DNA of 64,000 nt from Pseudodesulfovibrio thermohalotolerans (lineage in GTDB: Bacteria > Desulfobacterota > Desulfovibrionia > Desulfovibrionales > Desulfovibrionaceae). The stretch lies in NCBI RefSeq assembly GCF_021353295.2, contig NZ_CP120635.1, positions 2,497,501 to 2,561,500 of the forward strand, given 5' to 3'. A model generated the notes under the pieces. That model searched no databases. It was not told the origin of the DNA and saw only the letters and a list, made by a program, of their open reading frames with translations. The position numbers were made by a program, and so were the translations under genes. Below are positions 60,622 to 64,000 of this stretch, one piece after another (the stretch's first letter is position 1; every line of letters starts with the position of its first letter).

Positions 60622-62064
60622 GTGGCGGACATCTTGATTATAGACGACGACCTTGAGGTCTGCGAAACCATGGAGAGCCTGATTAGCAGGCTGCCGCACG
60701 AATGCGCCTCGGCCCATACCCTGGACTCCGGGCTGCGGATGATGCGCAAGAAAGCCTTCGACGTGGTATTCCTGGATGTGCGCCTGCCCGACGGTAACGG
60801 CCTCGGCATCCTGCCGGACATCATGGCCCTGCCCGACCCGCCCGAAGTGATAATCCTCACGGGCAAAGGCGATCCCGACGGCGCGGAACTGGCCATCAGG
60901 GGCGGCGTCTGGGACTATCTGCTCAAGCCGTCCAGCATCCGGGAAATATCCCTGACCCTGGGCCGCGCCCTCAAATACCATGAGGAAAAACGGGGCCGCG
61001 ACGGCGACGGCGATCTGGAGATGAAGGGCGTGGTCGGAGAAAGCCCGATCATCAAGACCAGCTTCAACCTCCTGTCCCAGGCGGCCCGGTCCGAATCCAA
61101 CGTGCTCATCACAGGCGAAACAGGCACCGGAAAGGAGCTGTTCGCTTCCACCATCCACGCCAACTCCAAGCGCAAGACCGGCAATTTCGTGGTGGTGGAC
61201 TGCGCGGGGCTTACGGAATCCCTGCTGGAATCCACCCTGTACGGACACCGCAAAGGAGCCTTCACCGGCGCCCAGAACGACCGCATCGGCCTGGTCAAAC
61301 TGGCCGACGGCGGCACCCTGTTCCTGGACGAGGTGGGCGAAATGCCGCTGTCCATGCAAAAGGCCTTCCTGCGCGTTCTGCAGGAGCGCACTTTCCGCCC
61401 GGTGGGCGATACCCGCGAGCAGACCAGTGATTTCCGGCTGGTTGCGGCCACCAACCGCGACCTGGACGACATGGTCGAAAAGGGAACGTTCCGTTCCGAC
61501 CTGCTGTATCGCCTCAAGACGATGCACATCCACCTGCCGCCTCTTCGGGAACGCCCCGAAGACATCAAGTCCCTGGCCACCTACCGGGTCAACCAGCTCT
61601 GCCGTCAATACTCCATGCCGCTCAAATCCTTCGGATCGGACTTCCATCCGGCACTGGAAAACTACGACTGGCCCGGCAACGTGCGTGAGCTGTTCAACAT
61701 CCTGGAACGGGCCGTGGTCACATCGGGCACCGAAAAGACGCTTTACGCCATGCACCTGCCGCGCGAACTCCGCATTCGGGTGGCCAAGGAACAGATCGAG
61801 CGCATGACCAACGCGGCCCCCGAGGAAGAAGCCCGCGCACCGCGCTACACGGAACCAGTCCGAAAAATCGGACAGGACATCTTCGAAGACATTTTCGAAC
61901 AGGAACTGCCCACCCTGCGCGATTTCAAGAGCACCGCCGAGAAGGTCTACCTGGGCGAACTTATCCGCCAGTGCGACGGCGACCTGTCCCGCATTCTCGA
62001 AGTATCCAAGCTCTCCCGCTCCCACTTTTACGGCCTGCTCAAGAAGTACGGCCTGTCTCTCTAG
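60622..62064 (+). CDS. Sigma-54-dependent response regulator (NtrC family)
   Basis: 480 residues: a receiver with Asp in VVFLDVRLPDGNGLG (about residue 50), a complete AAA+ domain with Walker A GETGTGKE, GAFTGA in HRKGAFTGAQNDR, Walker B TLFLDEVGEM and the arginine finger region FRSDLLYRLKTM. A C-terminal Fis-type helix-turn-helix ends YGLLKKYGL. Unlike the regulator at 49192 all motifs are canonical. The GTG start lies one base after the kinase stop, so the pair is translationally coupled. Target genes are not evident. Confidence 0.93.
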   Translation: MADILIIDDDLEVCETMESLISRLPHECASAHTLDSGLRMMRKKAFDVVFLDVRLPDGNGLGILPDIMALPDPPEVIILTGKGDPDGAELAIRGGVWDYLLKPSSIREISLTLGRALKYHEEKRGRDGDGDLEMKGVVGESPIIKTSFNLLSQAARSESNVLITGETGTGKELFASTIHANSKRKTGNFVVVDCAGLTESLLESTLYGHRKGAFTGAQNDRIGLVKLADGGTLFLDEVGEMPLSMQKAFLRVLQERTFRPVGDTREQTSDFRLVAATNRDLDDMVEKGTFRSDLLYRLKTMHIHLPPLRERPEDIKSLATYRVNQLCRQYSMPLKSFGSDFHPALENYDWPGNVRELFNILERAVVTSGTEKTLYAMHLPRELRIRVAKEQIERMTNAAPEEEARAPRYTEPVRKIGQDIFEDIFEQELPTLRDFKSTAEKVYLGELIRQCDGDLSRILEVSKLSRSHFYGLLKKYGLSL

Positions 62065-62072
62065 GAGACGGT

Positions 62073-62627
62073 ATGGCCGACTTCGCCACCTATTGCGACC
62101 TCTGCGCCGCCCGGGCGGCTGACGACCTGGACCGCGTTTACCACGACACCCGGTACGGCTTCCCGGTTGTGGACGACAACGAACTGTTCGCCTTGCTCAT
62201 CCTGGAGATCAATCAGGCCGGACTGAGTTGGCGAACTATCCTCAACAAGGAAGAGAACTTCCGCAAGGCGTTCGACGGATTCGACATCCCCACCGTGGCC
62301 GCCTACGGAGAATCGGACCGGACTAGGCTCCTGGCCGACGCCGGAATCATCCGCAACCGGCTCAAGATCGACGCCGCCATCCACAACGCCGGGGCCGTGC
62401 TGGAACTCCAACGCGAATACGGCTCCTTCAAGGCGTGGCTCGACGCCCATCACCCCCTGGACAAACAGGAGTGGGTCAAACTCTTCAAGAGCCGCTTCAA
62501 ATTCGTGGGCGGTGAAATAGTGGGCGAGTTCCTCATGAGTTCGGGCTACCTCAAAGGCGCTCACGCGGAGTCCTGCCCGATACATCGAAAAATCCTGAAA
62601 GCCGGACCGCCCTGGGCCGTCATTTAG
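62073..62627 (+). CDS. tag: DNA-3-methyladenine glycosylase I (Tag)
   Basis: A 184-residue base-excision enzyme that removes 3-methyladenine. It shows the N-terminal zinc-binding Cys (CDLCAARAADD is degenerate relative to the usual CxW form), YHDTRYGFPVVDDNELFALL, the catalytic-pocket LILEINQAGLSWRTILNKEE and RNRLKIDAAIHNA. It ends with HxxxC-type SCPIHRKIL, consistent with the zinc snap of Tag. ATG has TAGGAG eight bases upstream and begins eight bases after the response regulator stop. Confidence 0.9.
   Translation: MADFATYCDLCAARAADDLDRVYHDTRYGFPVVDDNELFALLILEINQAGLSWRTILNKEENFRKAFDGFDIPTVAAYGESDRTRLLADAGIIRNRLKIDAAIHNAGAVLELQREYGSFKAWLDAHHPLDKQEWVKLFKSRFKFVGGEIVGEFLMSSGYLKGAHAESCPIHRKILKAGPPWAVI

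Positions 62628-64000
<1,373 letters not shown>

Noticed and set aside
57921..60896. 991-codon open frame antisense to the hybrid kinase
   Set aside because: The plus-strand kinase has all motifs; the antisense product is low-complexity and unlike any family.

Overview
The window looks like chromosome of a Desulfovibrio/Pseudodesulfovibrio-type sulfate-reducing bacterium. The basis is gene content: a periplasmic Tat-exported formate dehydrogenase, a D. gigas MOP-type aldehyde oxidoreductase with the same cysteine numbering, pyruvate:ferredoxin oxidoreductase, selenocysteine genes, several chemoreceptors, a substrate-binding hybrid histidine kinase and sigma-54 regulators. The assignment is inferred; no rRNA is present.

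Layout. (1) 1-13.4 kb is ordinary core, mostly on the minus strand: comEC (partial), murA, tRNA-His, a SYLF lipoprotein, selB, then the operon folC-selA-M18 aminopeptidase, a chemoreceptor on the plus strand and an AEC permease. (2) 13.4-46.8 kb is accessory DNA inserted at the 3' end of tRNA-Leu(CAG). A 17-base piece of that tRNA end recurs at 13442, 23442 and 46770 and delimits two tandem elements. Element A (10.0 kb) has decayed recombinases but carries intact fdhA-fdhB-fdhE-fdhD, whose catalytic residue is Cys, not Sec. Element B (23.3 kb) has two intact tyrosine-recombinase genes and several insertion sequences. It carries a 1734-residue protein with four glycosyltransferase-like regions, a kinase-like domain and a methyltransferase domain, formerly in an operon with a LOG-family gene. 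It also carries a module of aldehyde oxidoreductase, molybdopterin-binding protein, LysR regulator and membrane protein, followed by more IS debris. A tRNA-Glu 3' fragment and a 124-127 bp direct repeat show that B is itself a mosaic. (3) 46.8-64 kb returns to core: a haem-motif chemoreceptor, an unusual sigma-54-type regulator with a NifX-like protein, a CBS protein with a DASS transporter, a left-handed beta-helix protein with NhaB, two small genes, a hybrid kinase/response-regulator pair, a DNA glycosylase and the start of pyruvate:ferredoxin oxidoreductase.

How genes may work together. FdhAB with FdhE and FdhD form a self-contained formate oxidation cassette that does not need the resident SelA/SelB. 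The aldehyde oxidoreductase, its molybdopterin-binding neighbour, the LysR gene and the membrane protein each lie near a copy of one palindrome (TATATCG-N3-CGATATA type) and probably form one regulon. The giant glycosyltransferase/kinase/methyltransferase protein and the LOG-family protein are the best candidate for an undescribed system. Most insertion sequences and several genes in the islands are broken, and the breaks are described below.
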